Shown here one piece after another: positions 47,437 to 59,930 of a stretch of DNA of 64,000 nucleotides. This DNA is from Sphagnum compactum. Its lineage: Eukaryota > Bryophyta > Sphagnopsida > Sphagnales. The notes beneath the pieces are model-generated. The model was not told where the DNA came from. It ran no database searches and saw only the letters and a list, made by a program, of their open reading frames with translations. The position numbers were made by a program, and so were the translations under genes. Numbering within the stretch: position 1 is the stretch's first letter; every line of letters starts with the position of its first letter. The stretch lies in NCBI GenBank assembly GCA_965153455.1, contig OZ234504.1, positions 11,098,001-11,162,000 on the forward strand, given 5' to 3'.

Positions 47437-47589
47437 CACTGCTACAAAATGTGGGCACAATTCACTAGTCCTTATTTTTTAGATCAATGAATTCATTGCT
47501 TTCCCATTAGGTTTTGTTCGTTACAACGAATGAATTCACTCAAAATCTAGTGAAATCACTTAACAATAGAAACATCTTTTGTTGTAGTG
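47437..47589. mobile_element. CACTA-like MITE, copy 2
   Basis: Same orientation and alignable along its whole length with copy 1 (AAAATGTGGG, TTCACTAGTCC, GAATTCATTGCTTT, AATCTAGTGAAATCACTT). The ends are CACTGCTACAAAATG and TTTTGTTGTAGTG, and it is flanked by TTT on both sides as a 3-bp target duplication. Length is 153 bp. It differs from copy 1 at many sites, so the two are separate, fairly old insertions rather than a tandem duplication. Confidence 0.8.
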
Positions 47590-47612
47590 TTTGTTTGACT
47601 TACACATTCAAC

Positions 47613-48104
47613 TTATGATTTTGTCATTGGGTGCAAATAATGATAACATTTTAAAAGCATAGGATATAATGATTGTCTATCATATTTTTTAACAATGTTC
47701 ACCTCTTCTTCATAACCAATAAAAAAAGATATTAAACAAAAGCTTTCTAGTTTGAGGTTTAACATTAAACATAACATGTTATGATGATAAGGAAGGTTTT
47801 GATGGAGAGAAATGGATTTTTTTCTCTTCAGCCACATCCATTTGCTTAAGGGATTACTTTTGAAATTTTTAGAAAATTTTTTAATTAAAAAAATATTAAA
47901 AATTCAAATTCAATTTTATTTTTAATATTATTATGTCAAAGTTATGTGAAAGATTTCAAAATATAAGTAATTTTCAAAAATTGAAGTTTATAAGCCCTTT
48001 GCGTGTTAAAAAGCTTGCATTTTAGTGTTTGATGGGTGCCTTTGAAAAAAATTTATTCACCAAAAATTTGTATTAATTCACATGTTTTATGACATATTAT
48101 GAAC

Positions 48105-48142
<38 letters not shown>

Positions 48143-49298
48143 TATACTTTCAACACCAAATTAATTTACCATTTTTAAATGTAAAAAACTAAACATGGAT
48201 TACATTTGTTATGTTTCCTATTAGTGTGATTACACCTCAATTCTAGAACATGTGGGTTTATAATTCTTTCCGTGCATTTCAAGCACATGGTAATGGTAGA
48301 TTTCAATGTTGTTAAATTAGTTCAATACACATGCACTTACAACAAAAGAAAGGCAATCCACAATAATTTGAAATATGTCCCAAGTAAAAAAAGGAGGCAT
48401 CTTTCCACTAATTCTAACATTATTCTACTTGCTATAAGAAAGGATAATAGCATTCTTGAATTGCAAGGCCTCTTGGTACACAAAGATTTTACTGGCAAAC
48501 CTACAACCAAAATTAAATAAATGTTATGTATCAAACAAGCATAATTGAATAACAAAAAAAATTTACATATAATAATAATAATCTGTAAAAGATGAAAATT
48601 TCACCTTGTTTTACTGGAGTTTTCAAATTTTTAGGGAAAATGTTCAAATTAAACACGTTTTGTTCCATTCCCCAACTTTTTTAATTAACGATACATTTTT
48701 ACAAATCTAATTGCACAAACTTGATAGAAATAAATTGAAGGTTTTTACAAACCTTTTCATTAGTTGTAGCATATTAACATGCCTTAAAAAAAACATGGCC
48801 AAAACAAGTGCCTTGAAAACTTTCATGTAAACCTAAAACTTCACATTTAACATTTGGTTTTAGGGTAGTTATCATTGTAATTAAATTTGACCATTCATCT
48901 TTCGCATATGCAATAATTTTGTTTTTCAATCTATATTGATCAAACAAGGTTTGATCAGTAGTTTTTATCGTTTCAAACAGCCCAATAATCACTTATTTAA
49001 GCTACTAATAAGATCTCAAGAACTTAATCATAAGAGTAAAAAAACCATATGCCTCCTTAGACATCCATAAGTCAAAACTTGTTATAAATGTACAATCTCC
49101 CAATTGTTGTAAAACATATACTTGGTTCATTTTCACCACCAATTTAAGTAACATCTCATGATAAAATTGTTTTCTAAAAGGAAAAGCAACTTGAAGACAT
49201 AGATGTAAAATTAGACGTTTGAACCAAACACTTTCACTATAATGAATTTGCATGTTAACAACTAATTTTTTGGACTGTTTTTTAATCATAAATGTCAC
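47613..49298 (-). pseudogene. Decayed hAT-type (DUF659-like) transposase
   Basis: From high to low coordinate the minus strand reads LQQLGDCTFITSFDLWMSKE then AYGFFTLMIKFL (49.3-49.0 kb), GLFETIKTTDQTL and KNKIIAYAKDEWSNLITMIT with GLHESFQGTCFGHVFFKAC (48.99-48.77 kb), and after a gap FIGYEEEVNIVKKYDRQSLY then PMLLKCYHYLHPM (47.84-47.61 kb). This order matches a hAT transposase family with FDLWMSKG, YVKDEGSNL and ESFQGTCFGH signatures. Stops, frameshifts and a (TA)n run at 48.11-48.14 kb break it. The C-terminal dimerisation region is not seen. Confidence 0.85.
48111..48141. repeat. (TA)n microsatellite
   Basis: About 15 uninterrupted TA units inside the decayed transposase region. Similar TA runs lie at 58.87-58.90 kb and, shorter, at 59.37 kb. 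Confidence 0.95.
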
Positions 49299-51550
49299 TT
49301 GTAACTACATACAATTTGCTCTAATTGCTTTAGATAGGTCACATAAAATTTTAGTCACAAAAAAAATACATGGTACCAAGTTATAATTTCATCCATTTAA
49401 ACTAACTTATGTGGCATTGTCATTTTGCAATAGCTTTTATAACTAAGCAATGTAATCATATTATTTATATATTACAAACAAAATCATTATTATTAAATAT
49501 ATTATATTATTGATAATTTCATTAATTGTAACTTATAAGTTGTTGACACATGTCAATACCTAGGCTCAAATAAAAGCTTAGTTTAGGTTATTAGGTATGT
49601 GACCTAGTCTACCTAATAGGCTACGTAGGTAAGGAATTTTTAGTCAACTTACCACCATTGACCACAATCCATGTCATTTGTGAAAATTAATCCTTGAACC
49701 CTAAAAATGGAGATCAACTCCTTTACCACCAAGCCACCCCATTTTTTGTGACAATATAGTAATATGCATTTTATTTAGCTTACTTAATTTAAAACATCAC
49801 TTTTGATATTTGATATCTCCTTGAATTTTTTGTTAAAATGACAAGATTTAAAGTTTAATACTTAAAGTTTTTCAATAATGTACACAACTATATTTTTTTC
49901 TTTCTAAAAGTAAAGTAAATTGAAAAGAAAAATACTTGAATTTCATTATTGAATACCATTTCAATGACCATTCATTGGAAAAAAATTAATTCAAGCACAT
50001 GATTTATAAATGGAAAAAGAAAAAAATGTGGATAATATATAACCAAAAAAATAATATGTTTTTAATTTTAAACCTTCATTTTTCTAAAAACTATATTATA
50101 CAAATTTGCTTTTGAATATCATACTTTTAACAATAAAATTTAATTTAGATGTGTGATATATAATCTATTCACATATAATATGTATAAATGGATATAAATA
50201 AAACATAATATAAATATAATGAAATATTTTATATTAACCATATTATTTCTGATGTAATATACTATTTGGAAATTTGATTTTAGTTTGTAAATAATAATTA
50301 ATGCCATATAATTAGTTATTTTATGGAATTACAAAATTTCTTACTTTTATACTTATAATATACTAATTTTTATTTAAAATAATGATTAAAACATATATGT
50401 AAGAATAAATTATATATTTTTCACATCTCAAACCTCTATTTGATTTAAAATTTTACATTATATTTTTTTCTTATAATATATCATAATTGTACCCAAAAAA
50501 ATTTATTTAGATATATGATATATAATTTAGTCACATAAAATGTTTATCAATGGATCATAAATTAACCCTACTACCTAGTTAACCTATCCAATACAAAAAA
50601 TTCATTTCTTACTTAATTGAGTAATTAATTAAAAATACCACATATCAACATGACAAAGTACTTACTATTTAACCCCCATACATATGACCTACTAGTTACA
50701 TACTACCTACTACCTAGCCTGATAGCTAAATTAATTACATAGTCTATTTAATTAAGTAGTTAATTTATACAAAAATAATCACATATTAATTACCCCTACC
50801 ATCTAGCTTAATTTATAAATAGATTAATTGCATATCCTACCTAATTAATTAACTAATTAAAAAACATTATGATATATCAACATGATAAAATTTAATGTTG
50901 GAAATTCCAAATAATGGTCCATATTTACCATTGCCAGGGGTCCTCTCAAGTTTCACAAACTTACAGAACCCTACCACACATTTAATGGTTAGTTCATTCA
51001 AGAAAGCTAAGGAAAAACTTTAGACCATTAAATCTAGCAATTTCATTAGCCAATTCATTTTTGTTACATTTAGTTACATGTACATTTGTAACTAGGATTT
51101 ACAATCGTAATTAAAGTTGAATAAGATGCTACGTGGTGCTTAGTGGCCTCTCAACCACATGCCAAGTCATAAAATAACTACATTTTCATATATTTTGATA
51201 GTCATTAAAAATAGATGAAATAAATCCACTTTTATCTTCACTTGTATCCAAACTAACATTAATCACGTCATATGCAACTACAAACCGCTTTTTAGTTGTT
51301 TTTACCATGGTGCCACAGAGGATAGTCACATGAATAATTGAAAATATGGTTGATTTGGACACAAGTCACAAATGTGCGGGTTGGAATGGATGGAATTCCT
51401 TGTAATGTTTCCACAAATTGTAATGACAATTGATTTTTCACAATTAGAAAGCTAAGGTTGTGCAAAAAAATATTTCTATTGTTCATCATCCTTTTAAAAA
51501 AGGTTTTTGACAAAAAAAACTTAAATATTGCACTTCTTGAAATATTCATT
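49250..51550. repeat. Repeat element copy B, upstream part of the hAT element
   Basis: The left part (49.25-49.44 kb) and right part (51.06-51.46 kb) match copy A at 13.35-13.60 and 14.99-15.50 kb in the same order. The middle here is about 1.6 kb of AT-rich DNA with only short CCTAGG-type patches (49.55-49.63 and 50.57-50.83 kb), whereas in copy A it is a 1.3 kb CCTAAGG field. The left part overlaps the 5' end of the transposase frame, so this is probably the leader and first-intron region of the hAT element. Frames at 51.29-51.55 kb are not recognised. Confidence 0.6.
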
Positions 51551-52520
51551 GAAAAAAAAACTAGTTGTCTTTCAAATGGACCTCTTACTACAACAATTAC
51601 TTCCTTTCAAAAAAGTTGACAATTGTTGCATGATTAAAATCCACATTTTTTTTGAAGTTGTTATACCATATGTTTTATAATATGTTATAAATATTTTTCT
51701 TTCTTTAGTGTTTGGATTAAGTGCATATATAGAATAATTGTAGCAAAAAACACATCTCATGACTTGGGGATTCGTAAGATCAACTTATTTATCATCATTT
51801 ACACAATAAAAAGCCCAACCAATTGCATTCTTATTATGTCTTTTCCATTTTTTCCTTTGAGTATGCAATGTTTGAAGGTTTCTTTCCATTTCATTATTTT
51901 TATTAGGATTTGTTATTTCTTATGTTGTGCTTTGTTTTGTTTAAAGGTTACCATTCGTATTTTCATCTTCCATATTACATTCATTTAAACCAATTTCAAT
52001 TTCACCATCAATGATCATCACATTTTCATTTTGACTTGATTCCATTTCTTACAAGATATTAGATATGTTGGAAGAGAAATTAGAAATAAGTATAAATTTT
52101 ACCAATTATAAGCATATACAAGATTTGAAATTATTGAGGTAAAAGGTAAAGATGTGAAAAAAATGTTTAATGTGAAATTTTGTGCAAGTATGTCTTTATT
52201 CTACACATGAGAAAATATACATTATATCAAATACTTATGATTATATTTTATGTATAATTAAAATCAAAATTAAAAACTAAAAACACATATTTGAAATAAA
52301 ATTACAACAACAAATTTTGAAATAAATAATAACAAAACAAAGAAAAGGAAAAATGTAGTTCAAAAACAGAAACTCCCAAAATTTTTTCAAAAACAAACAT
52401 ACCTTGCTATTGAAGGATGTTGGAAGATATGTGATATGGAAGAAGTTTAAATTTCCAAACCTGCACACCTATAAAGAAAAATGCAAAGGGAAATACCAAT
52501 CAAGAATTTCAAAGAACATA
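51551..52520. other. AT-rich spacer
   Basis: No gene recognised. Frames of 60-75 codons are rich in Phe, Ile and Lys, as expected by chance in AT-rich DNA. Confidence 0.5.
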
Positions 52521-52529
52521 AATAAAGCA

Positions 52530-53115
52530 TAACAAGGAGGCATCGATGAACAACTATAGAACACAACAAAAGAGCGTTGATGAGCACCAAGGGTAAATGA
52601 AGTACTTTAACACCAATAGCAATAAGGAAGGGTTAGTAAACACCAATATTAACAAGGGGGAACCGAATAGGACCAACAAAGCGGAGCAAAGGGGGCATTT
52701 ATGAACATCAACAGAGCATAGTGAGGGGGTATTAATGAGCACCAACAAAGCACAACAAAAGGGCAACGATGAACACAATAAAGGGGCATCAACAAGGACC
52801 AATAAAACATAACAAGGGGGGCAACAATGAGCACATCAACAAAGCACAACAAAGGGGCATTGACAAACCAATAGAGCACAATAGGCACACTGATGAGCAA
52901 CAATAGAACACAACAAAAGGGTGTTGACAAGCATTAACACAACGTGACAAAAGGTGTTAACGAGCACCAACAAAACCCAATAAACAAACATCAATCAACA
53001 TTAACAAAACATTACAAAGGAACAACGATAAAGCATAGCAAGTGTGTTGACAAACACCAACAAAGCTGAATAAAAGAACACACCAAGCACCAATAGAGCA
53101 TAAAAAGCACAAGGA
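52530..53115. repeat. Minisatellite, period about 34-36 bp, block 1
   Basis: The unit is roughly GAGCACCAACAAAGCACAAC followed by AAAGGGGCATCGAT; about 16 imperfect copies. On the minus strand this reads as Leu/Cys/Val-rich open frames (52554-52930), which I treat as an artefact of the repeat. A second block of the same unit lies at 59.62-59.93 kb. Confidence 0.8.
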
Positions 53116-53374
53116 GAAATCTTGTCATTTTTCACCCCAACACATTGTAACTATTGTCCAATTTGACTACATTTCAACTATATTTGGCCATCTTAAGTTT
53201 GCAAGTGGCTTATTGCACTAATTAATGGTCAATATTATTCATAGTTGTTATGTTCATTATGTTGTTCATTTATGAATATAGTTTGAACCTTATTTAATTA
53301 TTAAATAATTTTAAATTGTTGATGTGAAAATTGAGGTAACATTTGATTTTATTTACACAATGCGTTATAATGGG

Positions 53375-53842
53375 TTAGTTATTTTTTTGACATTTCTTTA
53401 ACTATCAACATGGTACATGAGTTGAACTATCAACTTTTAACATGTTGAAACCATTATTTAAGAGTTGCATTTTACATTTACCATAATCTATTAAAACACG
53501 TGTAACAATTTTAAACCCCACATCTATATTGGAATGAATTAATGAATTTTCACATCTTTTCAATTATACCATTCACTTTTAATATATTAAAACCATTATT
53601 CACAAATTGCATTTTGAACATATTATAATATATTAAACACATGCAACTCAATCTTTTGCAATTATACTTGAATGATTTAGTGATTTTTTTCACATTTTTT
53701 AAACTATCAACATTTTTACATGAATTAAATCATCCACTTTGAACTTATTCAAACCATTATTCAAACATTGCATATTGCATTTACTAGTATATATAGAAAC
53801 ACACATCACAACTTCATGCTTCACATTTATATTTGAATGGGT
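53375..53842. repeat. Tandem repeat, three copies of about 165 bp
   Basis: Copies begin at 53375, 53539 and 53677, and the first bases of a fourth appear at 53842. Landmarks in each are TTAGTGATTTTTTTCACAT (varied), CTATCAACATTT, AACCATTATTCA, TGCATTT and ATATTTGAATG. The third copy is 165 bp long and the first 164; the second has lost about 27 bp near its start. Confidence 0.8.
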
Positions 53843-54069
53843 TAGTGATTAAATCAAAATGTTCATGCATGCAAAGTTTATGATGCATGTAGACCCTTAA
53901 AAGTCATTTTTTTCATATATTAAATTATTGTATATTTATGTACATTATAATATATCATAGATTATAATAGACATTTTGTTTACTGTTATTACTACTTGCA
54001 TCTTAAACCAATCCAAGGGTCATTGGTTGTTGAGGGATGTTTTGAATGTAGTTATGTCCATGTGAGCCT

Positions 54070-54582
54070 AAAGTTCAAGGAAGAAATGAATCATCCCCTT
54101 CATTGAATGCTTTGATTAATGATGATGATTCTAGTTTGATTTCTAAGTTGGAAAATTTTGCAAAGAACATTAAGAAGGAAATCATTATGGTCATTGACTC
54201 TTTCCTTTCCTTCTTGACAAGATATGATAAAAAAAGAGCTCGTAATATGTTAGTTTTGATGTTAGACTCTTTATTTAAAAGTTTGAGATTGATGTTTTCT
54301 TCCATTGGTCGTGAACATGGGGTCACCATAACTTTAAAAAATGATAGGAAATGTTTTTTTTTTATGCTTTTAAAGTCTTATCATCATTTGCATCCATTGC
54401 CCAAAGCTAAAAGTTATTTTGTATACAAAAATGATGAAGATAACAACTTGGACATTTTTGAAATGGTGGCCGTCAATAGTGAACTTCATCACAAACTTTT
54501 AATATCACAAAATTTCAATAAAATATGTATGAAAATCATAAAGCAATATGTTTATGCAAAATCCATGGGCTTCAAAATGTAA
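54070..54582 (+). pseudogene. hAT-type transposase C-terminal fragment
   Basis: An open frame of 159 codons from 54103 reads SKLENFAKNIKKEIIMVIDS, FLSFLTRYDKKRARNMLVLM, LFKSLRLMFSSIGREHGV and MLLKSYHHLHPLPK. It matches the downstream half of the same transposase family seen at 47.6-49.3 kb (compare its FIGYEEEV and MLLKCYHYLHPM). It lacks the FDLWMSK half and stops at 54580-54582 without the dimerisation region. Only this part survives, so it is a fragment. Confidence 0.8.
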
Positions 54583-54910
54583 AAATGACACAAAAATAAA
54601 TAAATATATTACTTATATATGAATGATAAGTCTTTTATGCTTATGATGTTTTGATGTAAAGTATGTATAATTTACATTTTAATTAAATTCATGCAATTAT
54701 CGTGATGTAATTTTCCATAAAACTATGCAATTTTTGTGTATACATGAATATTCATGTATGTCATTCAAAAACAATGTCTCATTTGTTTGAATATTTAAAA
54801 TATTGAATACATACAAATATTGTTCATATTAACCATAGCATGAAATTCATACAATTTTTGTACAAACCTTTGAAAATTAAATTTCGCACAAAATTTGTAC
54901 AACCCTATGA
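54583..54910. other. AT-rich spacer with repeated ACAATTTTTGTACAA words
   Basis: No gene. Words such as CATGCAATTATCG, CATACAATTTTTGTACAAAC and CACAAAATTTGTACAACCC recur. It leads into the foldback at 54.91 kb. Confidence 0.5.
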
Positions 54911-55236
54911 AGTCTATTACATCACAAATTTAACATGCGACAAATTAATAATGAGAATCGTGCGAAGTTTGTTCATTCATAAGTTTATACAATTTAAACA
55001 TGAATAGCATGCATTGAAAACATGTTTGACATACAAATAAATTTGTTGACAAATGAAGTATGAACCTATGAATGAACAAATGTCACATGAATTTTTCATC
55101 TTCTTATAAATATGTGTGTCCAATGTGTTTTCAATGCATGATATCAGTGTGTGGAACATACAAATTATAAATGAACGAATTTTGCATGATTTTCATTATT
55201 AAATTGTGAGATGCTAAGTTTGTGATATAATGAATT
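54911..55236. repeat. Long imperfect inverted repeat (foldback / hairpin MITE-like)
   Basis: The left arm (about 54911-55045) is the reverse complement, with mismatches, of the right arm (about 55113-55236). Examples: AATAATGAGAATCGTGCGAA at 54947 against the complement of CATGATTTTCATTATT at 55185-55200; CATGCATTGAAAACA at about 55009 against the complement of TGTTTTCAATGCATG near 55125; ATTACATCACAAATTTA against the complement of TAAGTTTGTGATATAAT. The loop is about 65-70 nt. No TIR-specific signature or clear target duplication was found. Confidence 0.75.
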
Positions 55237-56600
55237 TGTGATATTGGAAAGGTGTTTGTTAATAAAAAAAATCATTGATATTTCAAAGTTATCAAATGCT
55301 TTTTGGAATGGTAGAAAAACCATGAAACTATGTTCCCAATTGTTGGGGTTTTAATTGGACAGATATTAGGGATTATAAATTGTCAAATTGAAATTGAGAG
55401 AATTTGATCCCTTGTTGGAATTTTGACCAATTTGAAGGGATGTGACTTACAATCATAAAACTTTGAAAAAAATTATATTATTGGTAAGAAGTGACAAATG
55501 ATGCAAAGGTAGTTTGTAAGGCTTGTAATTTGATAGAATTGATAAATTTTGAAAGCAATAATTAGATGAATTTGCAAGCTCATTTGAATGAAATGAATTG
55601 AAAAAGGACTGATTTAATTTTGTTTTATTTTTTGGTCTTGTACATCTTTGAAATGTGACCACACATCTTTTTAAAAAATTGTAAACTTGTAATATTCAAC
55701 AATTTTTCAGCATGTAATCTTCAAATTAAGTTAATTATTGGACAAACATATGTTGAACCTGCTCTCGTACCATGATATTTTAAAATGACTTTGTGGACAT
55801 TAGGCCTTAAGGGTTGCAACTAAACATAATGAAATCACACAAATATTGCCAATGTACAAGGATCTTATTGATGTTCAAATAAATGTTCACTTTTTTAATA
55901 ATCGTTTTCAAGATACAAAATTTAATTACAATAGAGCCCAATTTGAAAAAAAACCCCAAAATATTAATCTGAATATAAAATCTAAATTTCAATTAATGTT
56001 TTGAAGATATAATATTAAAAACCTCCCCACACCTATAGCTTTAAAAAACTTCGTTATCCCCACTCGTTCCAAGGTTTTTGGGAACATGGTATCATGATAA
56101 CATCATTGGTATTTATTTATGATAACTTTTTTCACTTTTTGTACAATGAATTTGGCCTAAAATCCTTTACAGATAGTTATTGCCACTATTCATGTATGGT
56201 TTGTACACTTGTCATTGACTTCTTCCCCACTTTCCCTCTTATGAAATGTATTGTGTGAACCAATCCTTTCACATCATCTAGCCACATGCAACATTGGTGG
56301 TCAATTTTTTTCTTCTAGTCTTGTTTCTTTGGGATTTTTGGTCATATATTTTCCTTTTAGTCTTGTTTCTTGAGGCCATTTCTTGTAGATAAAATGTATC
56401 ATAGTTTGCTCATGGTTCTAATTTATTGTTAGAATTTCTTGAAAGCTTGTTGTGAGTAATGGATCATGCAAAATTTTCTTTGTTCATGGGTATTTTCATT
56501 TTGCTCATATAAACATTTTGGCATTTAACATAGATGATCATGATTTCTATATCCATAAAAAAGTTTAGCCATGTTTTGGTTATAATCCATATATGGAGGT
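55237..56600. other. AT-rich spacer
   Basis: No gene or repeat recognised beyond simple A/T runs. Confidence 0.45.
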
Positions 56601-56609
56601 ACAAATTTG

Positions 56610-58869
56610 TTAAAATATTTTTATATTTTGGCTACAAATCCTAGAAACCATTGTAGAATTATGTCATTTAAAAATATTTATATATGTAAAAAAAATTAAA
56701 ATATTTTGTTAATGTTGATGGCCGTTCTTATGTTTACAAAATGGTGAAACATTCATCACCAAAAAAATCAATTACATTATTAATATTTATTTTTAAATTT
56801 CAAAAAAATTGGATAAAATCTATAATGATCTCAAGATTAAACTTAAAAGTTTTCAAATAAGTTTGATATTATAATTGTCTATGTGTTTAATGTTGGAATT
56901 ATTAGAATTGATTAAAAAATTTACTCATTAGGAGGTTTTTCTTTGAAATTTATGATTTCAATTTTTTGACAATTGTTTTTTGTTGTCTACATTTCTCTTG
57001 AATTTTCACTATTTGTTCCATTTTTTTTCCAACAAGAATTGAAAAATTAGGAAAATTCAGAACTTAAATTTTTTTAATTTTAAAAAAGGAAAAAAATGTA
57101 AAATATATTCTTACATCATATATATATATTCAAAGTTAAGTAATTAATTATTTGTATTAGCATATGATTCATCTTATTAAACAAATATGGTTTTGATAGT
57201 TAAATGGTTATATTGATTGCTTAATTAATGTTTTTTCTTATGGCCAATTTCTACCAATTTAAAAGGGCAAAGGACATTAAGAAAATACTTTTTTGAAAGA
57301 ATTTTTTTGTCAAACTTAAAATATGTATTAGCAAATTTCTAAAATAAAATATGATAAATAACAATAATAACGAAATATTGAAACAAGCTTCTAACTACAC
57401 AACTTGTCGATAACCAAATGCAACAATTTTTTAATAGATGATTACCATTTTAGCAACATCACAACACTAAATTAAAAAATTGTACCTAATCAGATTGGGG
57501 AACATAAAAACTTTTAATTCCATCAAAATTGGACATATTTTATGTATTGAAAAGAAGATTGTAAAAGATTTAATGAATGCATAGTTGACATTGAATTTAC
57601 AAAGATTTTATTTCAAATATATAAAGAGAAATTTTTAGATTCATGACATAAAATTTCAAGTTATTTTTTTAACCTTTAAAATTTAGTTATTGTAAATTGT
57701 AATCATGTTTTTGACTACATTATTGGTTAAAATAGTTTTATATTTTGAGTACAAGTCCTCAAACCTATTGTAGAATTATACTATTTAAAAAAATTAAAAC
57801 GTAGGGTTTCAATTTTTAAAAATATTTTAAAAGATTAAAAAAATACTTTGTTAATGTTAATGGCCTTTTTTATGTTTGCAAAATGGTGGAAATTCACCAC
57901 AAAAACAACCTTTGGTTACATCAATAATATTTATTTAAAAATTCTAATAATATTGGATAAGTTTTATGATGATTTCAAAGATTGAATTTACATGTTTTCA
58001 AATAAATTTGATGTTGGAGTTGTTTATGTGTTTAAGGATGGAATTATTCAAATTACTTTTAAGTTTTTATTTATTAGGAGTAACATGTTTTTTCAAATTT
58101 TGTATCCCATTTTTTTGGCATTTGTTATTGACATTTTTCCTTGAATTTGCACTATGTCTTCCATTTTTTTTCCCAACAAGAATTGTCAAATTAAAAAATT
58201 TGAAATAAAAAAAATGTTGGTTGGGAGAAAGGGGGGCTAATCCAACTATTTAAACCCAAAATTTCACCAAATTAAAGTGTGTTGCTTTTTGCAAAGGAAA
58301 CAAATGTAAAATGTATTCTTACATCATTTGGAAATAAATATGTTGTGATTTTTTTTCAAAGTTGTGTGATTAATCATTAGTATTAATGTATGATTAATAT
58401 TGCCAAACATGGTATTAATAATTAAATGGTTATATTTATTACTTAATTAATGGTTTTTTTATGACTAATTTTTGCCAATTTAGGGGCAACAACATTATAA
58501 AAACAAATTGAAAGACATTCTTTTCGGGCCAAATTTAAATTATATGTTGTTAATTTTTTACATTAGAACAACATAAATAACCATAATATTGAAAGATTTA
58601 AACAAGTTTCCAACTACAAAACTTGTCTATAACCAAATGTGGTAAATTTTTTATGGATGATTACTATTTTAACGCCATAAAAATAAATAAATAAATTTAT
58701 ACCTATTCATATTGGGGAAAATAAGAACTTTCAATTCTTTAAAAAATGGTCATATTTTATGTAATTAAGTTTTTATGAAAAACTTTACAAATGCACTTTT
58801 AAATTCACATTGAATTTACAAAGATTTTGAATTAATTTAAACAAAAAGGTATTTGTTGATTTATTCATG

Positions 58870-58905
<36 letters not shown>

Positions 58906-58930
58906 AATTTAATAATGTTTTTGAATACAC
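56610..58930. repeat. Direct tandem duplication, unit about 1.1-1.2 kb
   Basis: Copy 1 runs about 56610-57720 and copy 2 about 57725-58930. Aligned landmarks: TTTTGGCTACAAATCC / TTTTGAGTACAAGTCC, TTTGTTAATGTTGATGGCC / TTTGTTAATGTTAATGGCC, TTCCATTTTTTTTCCAACAAG / TTCCATTTTTTTTCCCAACAAG, ATGTAAAATATATTCTTACA / ATGTAAAATGTATTCTTACA and CTTGTCGATAACCAAATG / CTTGTCTATAACCAAATG. The copies have diverged clearly and differ by indels. No coding content. Confidence 0.8.
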
Positions 58931-59615
58931 TATTGAATAAGTTTCAAAATCATTTTTTTAGTTGTAACATAATATTCATTTTGCAAAAAAAAAAGTATGT
59001 TAAAATTTGAACATTCTAAATAATTTCATGCCGAACATGATAAAGTTAAACTTTTTCATTCTATTCATAAAGTGTTGAAGTGATTTGGTGGTTACAACCT
59101 TAATGTGATATCATGAAGTCTTGGGTTTAATCCTTGGTGGATATATGTTTTAATGTACTTTGCACAAATGCAATTTACAAACATATACATTGTGGTGAAT
59201 ATGCAAGCATGTACATCATGCTTAAATGGTGTCAAATTATATTTTTTGAAAAAATAAAATAAAATAAATAATAATAAAATTCTTTTGTGGCATGCAAATT
59301 TGTCATGACATGCCATGACAAAAATGTAATATGTGATTCCATGATTTGAAAAAGAAAACCAATATCTATATATATATATGGCGTGTTATTCCATGTCATA
59401 TTAACTTGGGAGCTTGTATATCCATGTTAAAATCTTTTAATTAAAATTTATCTAGTGCAACATGCAACTATCCAAAATGGATACAAGACATTTCATTAAA
59501 AATGTCCTAATCAACATTCTTTTTTACCAAAACCATACAAGTTGCATATTAGTTAATTTTGTCCTTTTTGATTAAAAACCTATTGAATTTGGGTAGTGAA
59601 AAAAAACTAGATTTC
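58931..59615. other. AT-rich spacer
   Basis: No gene seen. A short (TA)n run lies near 59370. Confidence 0.45.
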
Positions 59616-59619
59616 TTCT

Positions 59620-59930
59620 TGTGAAGGGCGTTAACAAACACCAATAAAGCATAGTAAAAGAACGCTAATGAACACCAACAAAAAATAGAAAGGGTGTCAA
59701 TGAACAATAACAAAACATACATAAGGAATGTTGATGAGTAACAATAAAGCACAATGAACATTGACATAACACAAAAAAAACATCGATGAGCAACAACATG
59801 ACACAATAATGGGGTGTCAAGGAACACCAATAGAACACAATAAATAGGTAATGCAATAATGCAACAAGAAAGGAATGCAAGCAAATCCAAACAATGAACA
59901 TTAATCAAACAAAACAAAAAATTAACTTTA
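59620..59930. repeat. Minisatellite, period about 34-36 bp, block 2
   Basis: Words such as AACACCAATAAAGCATAGTA and GAACGCTAATGAACACCAAC recur, the same unit as block 1 (52.53-53.11 kb) and in the same orientation, in about eight more decayed copies. The minus-strand frame at 59549-59944 is a product of the repeat. Confidence 0.7.

Noticed and set aside
52554-52930. Overlapping Leu/Cys/Val-rich frames on the minus strand
   Set aside because: They are read out of a 34-36 bp minisatellite; the near-multiple-of-three period keeps frames open by chance.
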